A DNA stretch of 25,195 nucleotides, taken from NCBI GenBank assembly GCA_045106825.1, contig JBGCFH010000356.1:1-25195 (forward strand). Reading direction: 5' to 3'. The notes beneath the pieces are model-generated. The model was not told where the DNA came from, ran no database searches, and was given only the letters and a program-made list of their open reading frames with translations. Below are positions 15,862 through 23,610 of this stretch, one piece after another. Made by a program: the position numbers and the translations under genes. Position 1 is the stretch's first letter, and each line of letters starts with the position of its first letter. Origin of the DNA: CAWVWD01 sp045106825. Lineage in GTDB: Bacteria > Bacteroidota > Bacteroidia > Chitinophagales > Saprospiraceae.

Positions 15862-16455
15862 TTAGAAATTCATTGCAAAATGAAACCCATTTCCTGTAAA
15901 CGTCAAACCGCTTAAAAACGGTTCTAACTTCGGATTATTCAGATTGTGAGCGATATAAAATCCAATATCAAAAACAAACAAAAACGCACCTTGCATCACA
16001 ATAGATTTTCCGAAACCGGACAAGCGTAACGGATTTTCCGTATTCGTTTTTGAACGTTCTATCATATAAGCTCCGCCAAGCATATAGGCAGCATCTAAGC
16101 CGATATTCAACATCAAAATCTTTTGAATACTATGTTGTTCGTTGATGGTTTCCAATAGAGAAAAACTCGATGGATCAGCTGACAACGCATTGAAGTATCC
16201 AAATCCTGCAATAGCTAAATTGATTCCGCCCCAAGCAGCATTCATTTGATGGAAATATTTGGCTTCGTCTTTCGTTTGTGTCATCATAATCGAGCCGATC
16301 GCTAAGTTTCCTGCTGCCCAAGTTCCTAAAACGGTCAAACCTTTTGTATTGGTATTTAATCGAACTTCGTTGAATTGTGTCAAATCTGAAACTTGCCCGG
16401 AGACAATTATTGCAAGACATATAAAACAAAATGTAAGTAGAATCTCTTTTTTCAT
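15862..16455 (-). CDS. DUF6992-like membrane protein
   Basis: The 197-residue protein starts with a signal-like segment (MKKEILLTFCFICLAIIVSGQ). It then has several hydrophobic stretches separated by conserved-looking polar motifs: GTWAAGNLAIGS, FHQMNAAWGGINLAIAGFGY, NEQHSIQKILMLNIGLDAAYMLGG and GFGKSIVMQGAFLFVFDIGFY. This pattern fits the uncharacterised DUF6992 family of Bacteroidota, recalled from memory. A longer frame begins at 16512 but overlaps the hydratase stop; the ATG at 16455 directly before the signal-like segment is preferred. The gap to the upstream hydratase gene is then 35 bp, so cotranscription is likely. The role is unknown. Confidence 0.75.
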   Translation of the reverse strand: MKKEILLTFCFICLAIIVSGQVSDLTQFNEVRLNTNTKGLTVLGTWAAGNLAIGSIMMTQTKDEAKYFHQMNAAWGGINLAIAGFGYFNALSADPSSFSLLETINEQHSIQKILMLNIGLDAAYMLGGAYMIERSKTNTENPLRLSGFGKSIVMQGAFLFVFDIGFYIAHNLNNPKLEPFLSGLTFTGNGFHFAMNF

Positions 16456-16490
16456 ATTGATTAAATGGATTTTGATGTTTGAATGTTCAA

Positions 16491-16937
16491 TCACATAAAG
16501 ACATTCAACCATTCTGCCACAATCGCTGGTTTATCGCTGCCTTTGATTTCAAATAACAATTGCATTGTTGCTTTGACTTTCACTTCATCACGTTCAATAG
16601 CCGACAAAGTTGCCGACATTCGGACTTCGCTATTTACAGGAATTGGCGAAACAAAACGCACTTTTTCGAAGCCATAATTCAATCCCAAACGAATGCCTTT
16701 CAACTCAATCATTTCGCTAACCAGCTTTGGAGCAAACGATAAAACTAAAAAGCCATGAGCGATTGTAGAACCAAACGGCGAATGTTTTGCCTTTTCTGTA
16801 TCGACATGAATCCATTGGTCATCGCCAGTCAAGTCTGCGAATTGATTAATCATTTCTTGCGTAATCGTTTGCCATTCAGACGTTCCGAGGCTTTCGCCAA
16901 CATTAGATTCGATAGTATTTAAGTGTAGTATTTTCAT
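16491..16937 (-). CDS. MaoC-like (R)-specific enoyl-CoA hydratase family protein
   Basis: The 148-residue hot-dog-fold protein belongs to the MaoC/PhaJ group, which hydrates trans-2-enoyl-CoA. The hydratase motif is FADLTGDDQWIHVD, with D39 and H44 spaced like the catalytic Asp/His of PhaJ, followed by SPFGSTIAHGFLVLS. The length fits single-domain family members. The frame extends upstream to 16994, but the ATG at 16937 fits the family start. It is probably cotranscribed with the DUF6992-like gene and diverges from the symporter. The exact substrate is unknown. Confidence 0.9.
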   Translation of the reverse strand: MKILHLNTIESNVGESLGTSEWQTITQEMINQFADLTGDDQWIHVDTEKAKHSPFGSTIAHGFLVLSFAPKLVSEMIELKGIRLGLNYGFEKVRFVSPIPVNSEVRMSATLSAIERDEVKVKATMQLLFEIKGSDKPAIVAEWLNVFM

Positions 16938-17176
16938 ATAAATATTGTGTTGATGTGTTGAAGTATTAATGTATGATGTTTTAACAAATTTCATTTATAA
17001 TTTTGTGTAAATGTAAAGTTATATAAAAATTAGAATTGCTTTTAATTTAAATTTCCATAGTTTTACAAATCATAATGACTAAAATGTTGATAGATTGAAA
17101 TATGAAAACTTAAAGTGTACAAGTTTGGAACATCAAGATATTAACACAAAAATTAATAACCAATTAAAACCAAATT

Positions 17177-18565
17177 ATGAGTAATAAATCAAATACAGCA
17201 CCTTTATCGTTTTTAGAAAAAGTCGGTTATGGAATCGGCGATATGGCATCAAATTTCTACATGGGATTTTTCAATATTTTCCTATTGTATTATTATGTCG
17301 ATGTCTGGGGAATTGCACCAGCTGGCGTTGCTACAATGTTTTTAGTGACGAAAGTCATTGACGCAATAAGTGATCCAACCATGGGAATTATCGCAGATAG
17401 AACTGAAACAAAATGGGGAAAATATCGACCATATATTTTATGGGTTGCTGTGCCTTATGCCTTATTAGGTTATTTATTATTCTTAGGACCAGACTTATCG
17501 CAAACAGGAAAATTGATTTTTGCTTATGTATCGTATTCGTTGATAATGTTAGCTTATACAGCGATTAATGTTCCGTATTCTGCCTTGTTGGCAGTGATTT
17601 CTCCCGTATCAGAAGAGCGAACAAAAGCGACACAATATCGATTTATTTTTGCATCTTTAGGAACATTATCTGTTGGTGCTTCTGCAAAACCATTGGTTGA
17701 TTGGTTTGGTGGCGGAGATGAATTATTGGGTTTTCGGTTAACGATTTTATTGTTTGCTGTTTTAACTGTTGCATTGTTTTTATTCACATTTTTCTCAACG
17801 AAAGAACGTGTCAAACCTAAAAAACATGAAACCAGTGTTTCAGAAGATTTGGCTGTATTGAAGAATAATATTTCTTGGATAATTTTGGCGGTTTGTAGTA
17901 TTTTAATCGTTGTCGGTTTAGTAATGAGAATTTCATCCACCGCATTTTTTACAAAATACAATATGGCTTATGGTGATGAAAAAATACTTTGGTGGATGGA
18001 CAGAACATCGCTGATTATCACTTTGGGTTTTGTTGGACAATTGATTGGTGCTTTGATTACACCATCGTTATTGAAGTTATTTGATAAACGTCGTTTGATG
18101 ATTATTATGAATTTTATATTTGGTGGTTCGATATTGGCAACTTATTTTGTTCCGATTGACCAATATGTTCCAACATTACTTTTATATGCAACAGGTATTT
18201 TTGCTTTTGGTGTGATTATTACGTTGCTTTTCGCAATGTATACTGATTGTGCCGAATATGGTGAATGGTTGTCAGGACACAATAGTGCAGGTTTAACCGT
18301 TTCTGCTTCGATGTTTGCATTGAAGTTTGGTTCAGCAGTTGGTAGTGCAATTCCAGGTTATTTATTGGCTTGGTATGGATTTATAAAAGATGCTGACCAA
18401 ACGGTAGAAACCCTTCAAGGAATCAGTATTTCATGGAATATTGCACCAGCTATCTTTTTCTTGTTGGCAGCAGGTTTGATGTTTTTCTATAAATTAGATG
18501 GTACAACGATGGACAAAGTTGAACGAGAATTATTGGAACGACGTGGAGAAGTTGTCGAATCTTAA
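17177..18565 (+). CDS. GPH/MelB-family sugar:cation symporter
   Basis: The 462-residue, roughly 12-helix MFS transporter belongs to the glycoside-pentoside-hexuronide:cation symporter family. VIDAISDPTMG carries D62 and D66, equivalent in spacing to the cation-site aspartates D55 and D59 of MelB, and is followed by the loop ADRTETKWGKYRPYILW typical of this family. TDCAEYGEWLSGHNSAG in the second half is the family's other signature. It should import a sugar or glycoside with Na+ or H+. The next gene downstream, a sugar-type HTCS, may have a regulatory link. A terminator follows 30 bp after the stop. Confidence 0.92.
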   Translation: MSNKSNTAPLSFLEKVGYGIGDMASNFYMGFFNIFLLYYYVDVWGIAPAGVATMFLVTKVIDAISDPTMGIIADRTETKWGKYRPYILWVAVPYALLGYLLFLGPDLSQTGKLIFAYVSYSLIMLAYTAINVPYSALLAVISPVSEERTKATQYRFIFASLGTLSVGASAKPLVDWFGGGDELLGFRLTILLFAVLTVALFLFTFFSTKERVKPKKHETSVSEDLAVLKNNISWIILAVCSILIVVGLVMRISSTAFFTKYNMAYGDEKILWWMDRTSLIITLGFVGQLIGALITPSLLKLFDKRRLMIIMNFIFGGSILATYFVPIDQYVPTLLLYATGIFAFGVIITLLFAMYTDCAEYGEWLSGHNSAGLTVSASMFALKFGSAVGSAIPGYLLAWYGFIKDADQTVETLQGISISWNIAPAIFFLLAAGLMFFYKLDGTTMDKVERELLERRGEVVES

Positions 18566-18594
18566 TTGCAGACAATACATTTTTGAATAACGAA

Positions 18595-18623
18595 AAAGGC
18601 AGTATGAAAGTACTGTCTTTTTT
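18595..18623 (+). terminator. GAAA-loop terminator after the symporter gene
   Basis: AGGCAGTAT, a GAAA loop and GTACTGTCT are followed by a T-run. A near-identical hairpin with compensating changes occurs at 23508-23533. It lies inside the upstream-extended reading frame of the HTCS and so argues against that extension. Confidence 0.8.
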
Positions 18624-18647
18624 ATTATTACATCTAACTGATTTTGC

Positions 18648-18655
18648 TATCTTTG
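18648..18655 (+). promoter_or_regulatory. -7 promoter box for the HTCS gene
   Basis: TATCTTTG is an exact match to TAnnTTTG. It lies after the symporter terminator and 32 bases before the TTG start chosen for the HTCS. Confidence 0.55.
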
Positions 18656-18687
18656 AGATTACATACAAGTCATTAAATAACATCAAG

Positions 18688-21600
18688 TTGATTTTTCAAC
18701 AACAACTAAATCAAATCATATATATATTAACTATTTTTTTAATAGTTACCATTCCTTCGTTTGCCCAAAACACAGATTATATTATTGATGTTCAATACTT
18801 TTCTACCGAAAATGGTCTATCTCATCGTAATGTAAAGTCTATTTTTCAAGACAGAGATGGTATGATGTGGATTGGCACTCAAAATGGTTTAAATCGTTTT
18901 GACGGTTATAATTTTAAACATTGGTTGGATAAAAATCATGGCGTTGACTTGCGAAATATCAGAGATATTGGGCAAGATGATGAAGGTTGGTTATGGATAG
19001 ATAGAGAAAAAAATGGTCTTCTATTTTTTAATCCAACCAATGAAGTTTTTCAAACCATAGAAGAACGATTTGGTACAGAAATTCCTTTAGAAATCTTTAA
19101 GCGATATGCTTCTTTTTTAGATTTTCCTGTTGATAAAGATGGTCGTATTTATATCAATAATGATGTATCCAATGTGATGTATCGTTATCACTCTTCCGAA
19201 GGGTTTACGAAGTTAATATTTCCGCTTAAGCTAAAAACAACAACTATTACGCTTGGAAAAAAAGATGGAGAATTATATTATATAGATCCTCATTCTACTA
19301 TTACAGGAAAAAGACATTTTGAATATATATTCAGCATAGCAAAAACCGAAGGAAAAGAAATCCATTATAAGATTAAAGAAGAAAAGGCAAAGTTTGATGA
19401 AAATATAGCAAATTCAGCTTTTGTTTGGAAACAAACTTCAGGGAAATCACTTGATTTATATAACAGAAACGGGACTTATCTAACAGGTGTAGATGAAACC
19501 GATATAAAACATAGAATTCGTAATAGTTTTCGTGACAAAGAACATAGAGTATGGTTAGGGACAGATTTTGGATTTTACATGGTGTCTTTTCAAAAGAATT
19601 GGTTTGATTATATCGGTTTACCCTATGACAATTTAGGAAATGGAAGAACTTCTGCACGAGGTATATTTAGTAGTCAAAATGAAATATTAGCTTGTCTTGA
19701 ACTTGATTTTGGTTTAGCAAAGTATGATTTCGTAAGCCAAAAATGGACGAGTGTAGAAAGGATAAATGCTGCGAGAGCGATTTATCCATCAAAAGAAGGT
19801 GGCTTTTGGATTGGTGCAGGTAATCAAGTCGTCTATTGGAATAATGGTAAAATTACAGAAACACATACTGTTGAAAGAGCCAAAAATGGCGGTCCAGGTT
19901 TTAGTTCTTGGTGTTTTAGTCCTTCTCTACAAAATAATAATTTGCTATGGTTTGGTACTCAGCCAGGTTTATTTAAGCTGAATACAGCACCTAATGTCAC
20001 TGACCGATTGATTGAAATCGCATCTATCAACAAGTTCAACTTAGGTATTCAATATATTACACCTGATTTGGAATGTAATAATTGTATATGGCTTTGTACC
20101 AATGAAGGTTTATGGTTATTTGACGAAACCACAGAAAAGGTTATAGAAAAATACGATTGGAATCAAAAAGGAAAAAATTATTTGCCATCAGATAATATTT
20201 ATCATTTATATGCTGAAAACAAAAAAACGCTTTGGATAGGCACAGCGAATGGAGTTATTCGTTGGAACAGAAGAACTAATGAATATCGACAAATAACGAT
20301 TGAAGATGGTTTGCCGAATAATGTGATTTATGCGATTTATCCCGATGATTTTGGCAATCTTTGGATGAGTAGCGACTATGGCATTATCAAGATGAATAAG
20401 GAAACGTTCGCCATCGAAAATTTCTTACCTAAAGATGGTATTGGACAAACGGAATATAATAGAGTTTCGCATTTTGAATATAGAGATGAGCAAGGAAATC
20501 AACGTTTATTTTTTGGTGGTTTAGATGGTATTACGGCTTTTTATCCAAAGGATTTTGAACAAGATGAAACGCTTGTACAACCACAAATAGCCTTATTGAC
20601 TTATAAACAGTTCAGTGGAAAGAAACAAATCGCTATTGATAAAACGGTAGAAATAAAAGAAACGAATCGAATCATTATTCCGCCCAATGACTATATTTCC
20701 GAATTGGAAGTTGGTTTATTGAGTTATGATAATGTTGATAATAATCAATATCTCTATCAATTGAACGATGGTGATTGGCAAGTGCAGAAAAAACGAAACA
20801 TTCAGTTGGGACAATTGCCTTATGGTTCGCATCAGTTACGCATCAAAGCGAAAACGATTAGTAATACGCCTTCTGCAAATATTTTGGAATATACAATTAT
20901 AGTTAAACGTCCATTTTATTTGACTTGGTGGTTTATTGTTTTGGCTTTAGTTAGTGTTGTAGGTTTTGGTATTTATTGGTATCAACGTAGAACGCAACAG
21001 TTCAAAACTCGTCAAGCGGAATTAGAGAAATTGGTCAAAGAACGAACTGCCAAAATTGAAAAACAAGCTGAAGAACTTAAAAAATTAGATGTTTTAAAAT
21101 CTCGATTTTTTGCAAATGTATCGCATGAGTTACGCACACCGTTGACCTTGATTTTAGGGCCAATTAATACGATTTTGAAACGAGGAAATTTGACTAATCG
21201 AGATTTTACCATGCTTACCAAAGCCAAACAAAGTGGTAGAAGTTTATTGAAATTAGTCGGTTCTATCTTGGATTTGTCCAAAATGGAAGCGAACAAAATG
21301 ACGATATCCGAAACAACAATCATGCTTTTTCCTTTTATTCGACGAGTCATTTCTGCATTTGAATCACACGCACAGCGAGAAGGTATTGGTTTTAATTTTC
21401 AATATAATGGCGATGAAAATCTACAATTAGAATTAGATAAAGAAAAACTCGAAATCATTATTAATAATCTATTGTCAAATGCGATAAAGTTTACGACAAA
21501 AGGTGGAAAAGTAAGCGTCATTGTCACGGATAATAAAAGTAATATTCAAATATCAGTTACAGACACAGGTCGAGGAATTCATTCGAATGATTTGCCAAAT

Positions 21601-22629
21601 GTATTCAATCGTTTTTATCAATCAGAACAGGAAAATGCAAAAACAGAAGGTGGAACAGGCATCGGTTTAGCACTTTCGAGAGAATATATAGAATTGATGA
21701 ATGGCAAAATTTGGGCAGAAAGTGAGTTAGGTATTGGTAGTCAATTTTATATAACATTGCCAAGAAAAGAGGTTTTAGGAATGGTTGAAATGCCTAAAAT
21801 TGAGAAAGAAATAATAACGGAACAAGCGTTTGAACCTATCATAACTCCAATTAAAAAATCGAATAAACAAATCTTAATTGTTGAGGACAACTATTCGCTT
21901 CGAGATTATATCCAAACGATTATTGAACCACATTATGAAATTATTACGGCAGAAAATGGTCAGGTTGCCTATGATTTGCTTTCGCAAAATAATACCAATA
22001 ATAAGCAACAACCTGATTTTATTTTATCCGATATTATGATGCCTGTAATGGATGGTTATCAACTCTTGACACATTTGAAATCGAAAGCTTATCTTAGAAA
22101 TATTCCTGTTGTGATGTTGACTGCAAGAGCAGATATGCAAGATAAATTGAAAGCTTTACGAATTGGTGTCGATGATTATATGCTCAAACCATTCGATGAA
22201 GAAGAACTATTGACAAGAATTGCGAACCTATTAGCGAATTACGAAGTACGTCAATCATTCTTAAAAGCAGAAACAACAATTGTGGAAAAGTCAACCAACG
22301 AAATTTTGATTTCGGACGATGACCAAAAATGGTTAGAAAATTTAGAAAACTTGATAATCAAGGAAATGAATAATTCATTATTCTCCAATGATTATTTAGC
22401 GGAAACATTATTCATTAGTACCAAGACTTTGTATCGAAAAGTGAAAACATTAACAGGTTTGACACCAACAAAATACATTCGAACAATTCGTTTACAAAAA
22501 TCTAAAATCTTATTAGAAGCAGGAAAATCCGTAAGCGAAACGGCTCATGAAGTTGGGTTTCAAAAGGTTGAATATTTCTCAAAATTATTTAAAAAAGAGT
22601 TTGGAAAATCACCTTCGGAATATAAATAA
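18688..22629 (+). CDS. Hybrid two-component system sensor/regulator (HTCS)
   Basis: This one-polypeptide sensor-regulator has about 1313 residues. Its layout is an export signal ending SFAQ; a two-component-regulator propeller of repeats with MWIGTQNGLNRFDG-type blades (about 35-650); a Y_Y_Y domain; one membrane helix (about 747-769); and a HisKA domain with FANVSHELRTP and phospho-acceptor H813. A HATPase domain follows (NNLLSNAIKF, DTGRGI, GGTGIGLAL), then a receiver with LIVEDN and phospho-acceptor D1115 in SDIMMP, and a C-terminal AraC-type HTH (about 1210-1313). HTCSs sense glycans in the periplasm and activate polysaccharide utilisation genes. No SusC/SusD or glycosidase gene is adjacent, only the symporter upstream. 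The longest frame begins at 18583, but the terminator and promoter box in that part favour the TTG at 18688, just before the signal peptide; no ATG is available there. Confidence 0.92.
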   Translation: MIFQQQLNQIIYILTIFLIVTIPSFAQNTDYIIDVQYFSTENGLSHRNVKSIFQDRDGMMWIGTQNGLNRFDGYNFKHWLDKNHGVDLRNIRDIGQDDEGWLWIDREKNGLLFFNPTNEVFQTIEERFGTEIPLEIFKRYASFLDFPVDKDGRIYINNDVSNVMYRYHSSEGFTKLIFPLKLKTTTITLGKKDGELYYIDPHSTITGKRHFEYIFSIAKTEGKEIHYKIKEEKAKFDENIANSAFVWKQTSGKSLDLYNRNGTYLTGVDETDIKHRIRNSFRDKEHRVWLGTDFGFYMVSFQKNWFDYIGLPYDNLGNGRTSARGIFSSQNEILACLELDFGLAKYDFVSQKWTSVERINAARAIYPSKEGGFWIGAGNQVVYWNNGKITETHTVERAKNGGPGFSSWCFSPSLQNNNLLWFGTQPGLFKLNTAPNVTDRLIEIASINKFNLGIQYITPDLECNNCIWLCTNEGLWLFDETTEKVIEKYDWNQKGKNYLPSDNIYHLYAENKKTLWIGTANGVIRWNRRTNEYRQITIEDGLPNNVIYAIYPDDFGNLWMSSDYGIIKMNKETFAIENFLPKDGIGQTEYNRVSHFEYRDEQGNQRLFFGGLDGITAFYPKDFEQDETLVQPQIALLTYKQFSGKKQIAIDKTVEIKETNRIIIPPNDYISELEVGLLSYDNVDNNQYLYQLNDGDWQVQKKRNIQLGQLPYGSHQLRIKAKTISNTPSANILEYTIIVKRPFYLTWWFIVLALVSVVGFGIYWYQRRTQQFKTRQAELEKLVKERTAKIEKQAEELKKLDVLKSRFFANVSHELRTPLTLILGPINTILKRGNLTNRDFTMLTKAKQSGRSLLKLVGSILDLSKMEANKMTISETTIMLFPFIRRVISAFESHAQREGIGFNFQYNGDENLQLELDKEKLEIIINNLLSNAIKFTTKGGKVSVIVTDNKSNIQISVTDTGRGIHSNDLPNVFNRFYQSEQENAKTEGGTGIGLALSREYIELMNGKIWAESELGIGSQFYITLPRKEVLGMVEMPKIEKEIITEQAFEPIITPIKKSNKQILIVEDNYSLRDYIQTIIEPHYEIITAENGQVAYDLLSQNNTNNKQQPDFILSDIMMPVMDGYQLLTHLKSKAYLRNIPVVMLTARADMQDKLKALRIGVDDYMLKPFDEEELLTRIANLLANYEVRQSFLKAETTIVEKSTNEILISDDDQKWLENLENLIIKEMNNSLFSNDYLAETLFISTKTLYRKVKTLTGLTPTKYIRTIRLQKSKILLEAGKSVSETAHEVGFQKVEYFSKLFKKEFGKSPSEYK

Positions 22630-22644
22630 TACGATATAAAATCG

Positions 22645-22667
22645 TGTCAGGTTTTCAAAACCTGACA
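22645..22667. repeat. CCTGACAGG-family palindrome
   Basis: TGTCAGGTTTT (22645-22655) and AAAACCTGACA (22657-22667) are perfect complements about one central base, 16 bp after the HTCS stop. It is the same family as at 13123 and 15843. Confidence 0.7.
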
Positions 22668-22689
22668 GGACTAAAACTGAAATAATTAT

Positions 22690-22726
22690 AAACTCATCTT
22701 GATTAGAAATCGAGATGAGTTTTTTC
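22690..22726 (+). terminator. Terminator of the HTCS gene
   Basis: AAACTCATCT (22690-22699) pairs with AGATGAGTTT (22713-22722), and the stem extends inward by four more pairs, followed by T. Confidence 0.88.
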
Positions 22727-22773
22727 ATTTTAAACCATTATTTTCAATAAAACAATGACCTTAGAACGAGCAC

Positions 22774-22849
22774 ATGTCCAAAATAAGCTATATGAATGTC
22801 CAAAATAGGCAAGATAAATCAAAAATGGGTCGTAAAGTTGTCCGTTTTG
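22774..22849 (+). promoter_or_regulatory. Phased TGTCC half-sites, candidate HTCS operator
   Basis: ATGTCCAAAATA occurs at 22774-22785 and exactly again at 22796-22807, 22 bp apart. A third TTGTCC starts at 22838, 42 bp further on, and runs into TTTTGG, which is placed like a -33 element. Spacing by whole helical turns fits binding by an AraC-type regulator such as the HTCS encoded upstream. Binding is inferred. Confidence 0.45.
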
Positions 22850-22866
22850 GGTGATAAGTTGAATTG

Positions 22867-22874
22867 TATGTTTG
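22867..22874 (+). promoter_or_regulatory. Orphan -7 promoter box
   Basis: TATGTTTG matches TAnnTTTG exactly. TTTG at 22846-22849 lies 17 bases upstream, slightly short of the usual 19-21. No intact gene follows; the next coding trace is a pseudogene. Confidence 0.5.
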
Positions 22875-23005
22875 TGTTGTAATTATTCCGAAAGGATATA
22901 ATAACTCCAAAAAAAATAGATTGCTGCTTCAATCTGAATTTAGTTGTAACTGTTGAGTTAGATTTACTAACGAATGATATAAAAATATAGCCAAATCCTG
23001 TAATA

Positions 23006-23013
23006 GATAATTT
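23006..23013. repeat. Target site duplication, left copy
   Basis: GATAATTT directly abuts the left end of the MITE and is repeated exactly at 23197-23204. Confidence 0.88.
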
Positions 23014-23196
23014 GTAACTACTCAGCTTCTATAAAATTGTTTGTTTAATCGGGTTAAAAACCCGATTTTATAGATGTTGTATAGTCAAGTAATACTCGAA
23101 AGTTTAAAAATCGAGTGCTTCTTAGGATTTTTGCATCTAAAGAATTGGGTTTTTAACCCAATTAAACGCAGATTCTGAATTGTGCTGAGTAGTTAC
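23014..23196. mobile_element. 183-bp MITE-like element with IS66-type ends
   Basis: Perfect 13-bp terminal inverted repeats, GTAACTACTCAGC at 23014-23026 and its complement at 23184-23196, are flanked directly by GATAATTT at 23006-23013 and 23197-23204. That is an exact 8-bp target duplication. IS66-family elements have ends beginning GTAA and make 8-bp duplications. No coding capacity is present. Inside, at the same distance (16 bp) from each end, sits a hairpin, ATCGGGTTAAAAACCCGAT on the left and its T/A-substituted version on the right, plus a central hairpin ACTCGA/TCGAGT (about 23094-23116). It needs a transposase in trans. Confidence 0.88.
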
Positions 23197-23204
23197 GATA
23201 ATTT
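23197..23204. repeat. Target site duplication, right copy
   Basis: GATAATTT directly abuts the right end of the MITE; it is identical to 23006-23013. Confidence 0.88.
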
Positions 23205-23507
23205 ATTTATGGAGGATACAGAAGCGATAGAAAATATCATTATCTATAGTTCGATTGGTTAGTTTGTTAGGCAAATATCAGTAAGTAAAGCACAATAATT
23301 ATTTATTGATGTCAATGATTTGCCGAAAGGTTTATAGACCCTTCAACTCCAAAAAACAAATGAAAATAATATTACGAAGCGGTTTGTGAAGTATTCTAAA
23401 TTACCCCAAAAAACAAAAAAATTACACTATACTTTGTGAAGTAGTGATTTAACGATTTGACTTGTACATTCATTTTGACACCAAAAAATCGAATAAGAAA
23501 AGGTTTT

Positions 23508-23533
23508 AGGCAGTACGAAAGTGCTGTCTTTTT
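23508..23533 (+). terminator. GAAA-loop terminator downstream of the pseudogene
   Basis: AGGCAGTAC, a GAAA loop and GTGCTGTCT, then T. It differs from the symporter terminator at 18595 by changes that keep pairing. No intact + strand gene precedes it, so it probably ended the lost operon. Confidence 0.75.
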
Positions 23534-23550
23534 ATTTTGAATAAAATGAA

Positions 23551-23586
23551 AAAAACTCCAATGTATGAAACATTGGAGTTTTTTAT
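23551..23586 (-). terminator. Terminator of pheS
   Basis: AAAAACTCCAATGT (23551-23564) pairs perfectly with ACATTGGAGTTTTT (23570-23583). A-rich and T-rich flanks let it work in both directions; it lies 25 bp after the pheS stop. Confidence 0.88.
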
Positions 23587-23610
23587 TGCTGCCTGAACAC
23601 TGCGAATTGA

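Larger units (their letters stand above)
22955..23403 (+). pseudogene. Decayed type IX secretion C-terminal sorting domain gene, interrupted by a MITE
   Basis: In frame upstream of the element the sequence reads LLTNDIKI-stop-PNPVIDN, and downstream LFMEDTEAIENIIIYSSIG. After further stops come FVRQISVSKAQ, then LFIDVNDLPKGL, then TLQLQKTNENNITKRFVK. This is the order and spacing of a type A T9SS sorting domain: YPNP, then 'I-IY-G', then 'DV-L-KG-Y', then the basic KRFVK end. Four stops are in frame: TAG at 22988 (where Tyr of YPNP is expected), TAG at 23260, TAA at 23296 and TAG at 23335 (where Tyr after KGL is expected). The 183-bp element plus one 8-bp duplication (191 bp) splits the frame; removing them joins AAT to TTA and restores it. 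The body of the gene upstream is missing. The open frame could extend back to 22883 without recognisable content. Confidence 0.8.

Noticed and set aside
16456..16512. Upstream start of the DUF6992-like gene overlapping the hydratase gene
   Set aside because: The ATG at 16455 places the signal-like segment at the N-terminus and removes the overlap.
17177..18565. Drug efflux MFS transporter
   Set aside because: The DAISDPTMG and WGKYRPYILW motifs identify the MelB-type sugar symporter family instead.
22955..23403. Stop-codon recoding instead of decay in the sorting-domain frame
   Set aside because: TAG stands where Tyr is expected at two places, but another stop is TAA, the gene body is missing and a MITE splits the frame. 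The intact genes examined nearby use normal codons. Pseudogene decay is simpler.
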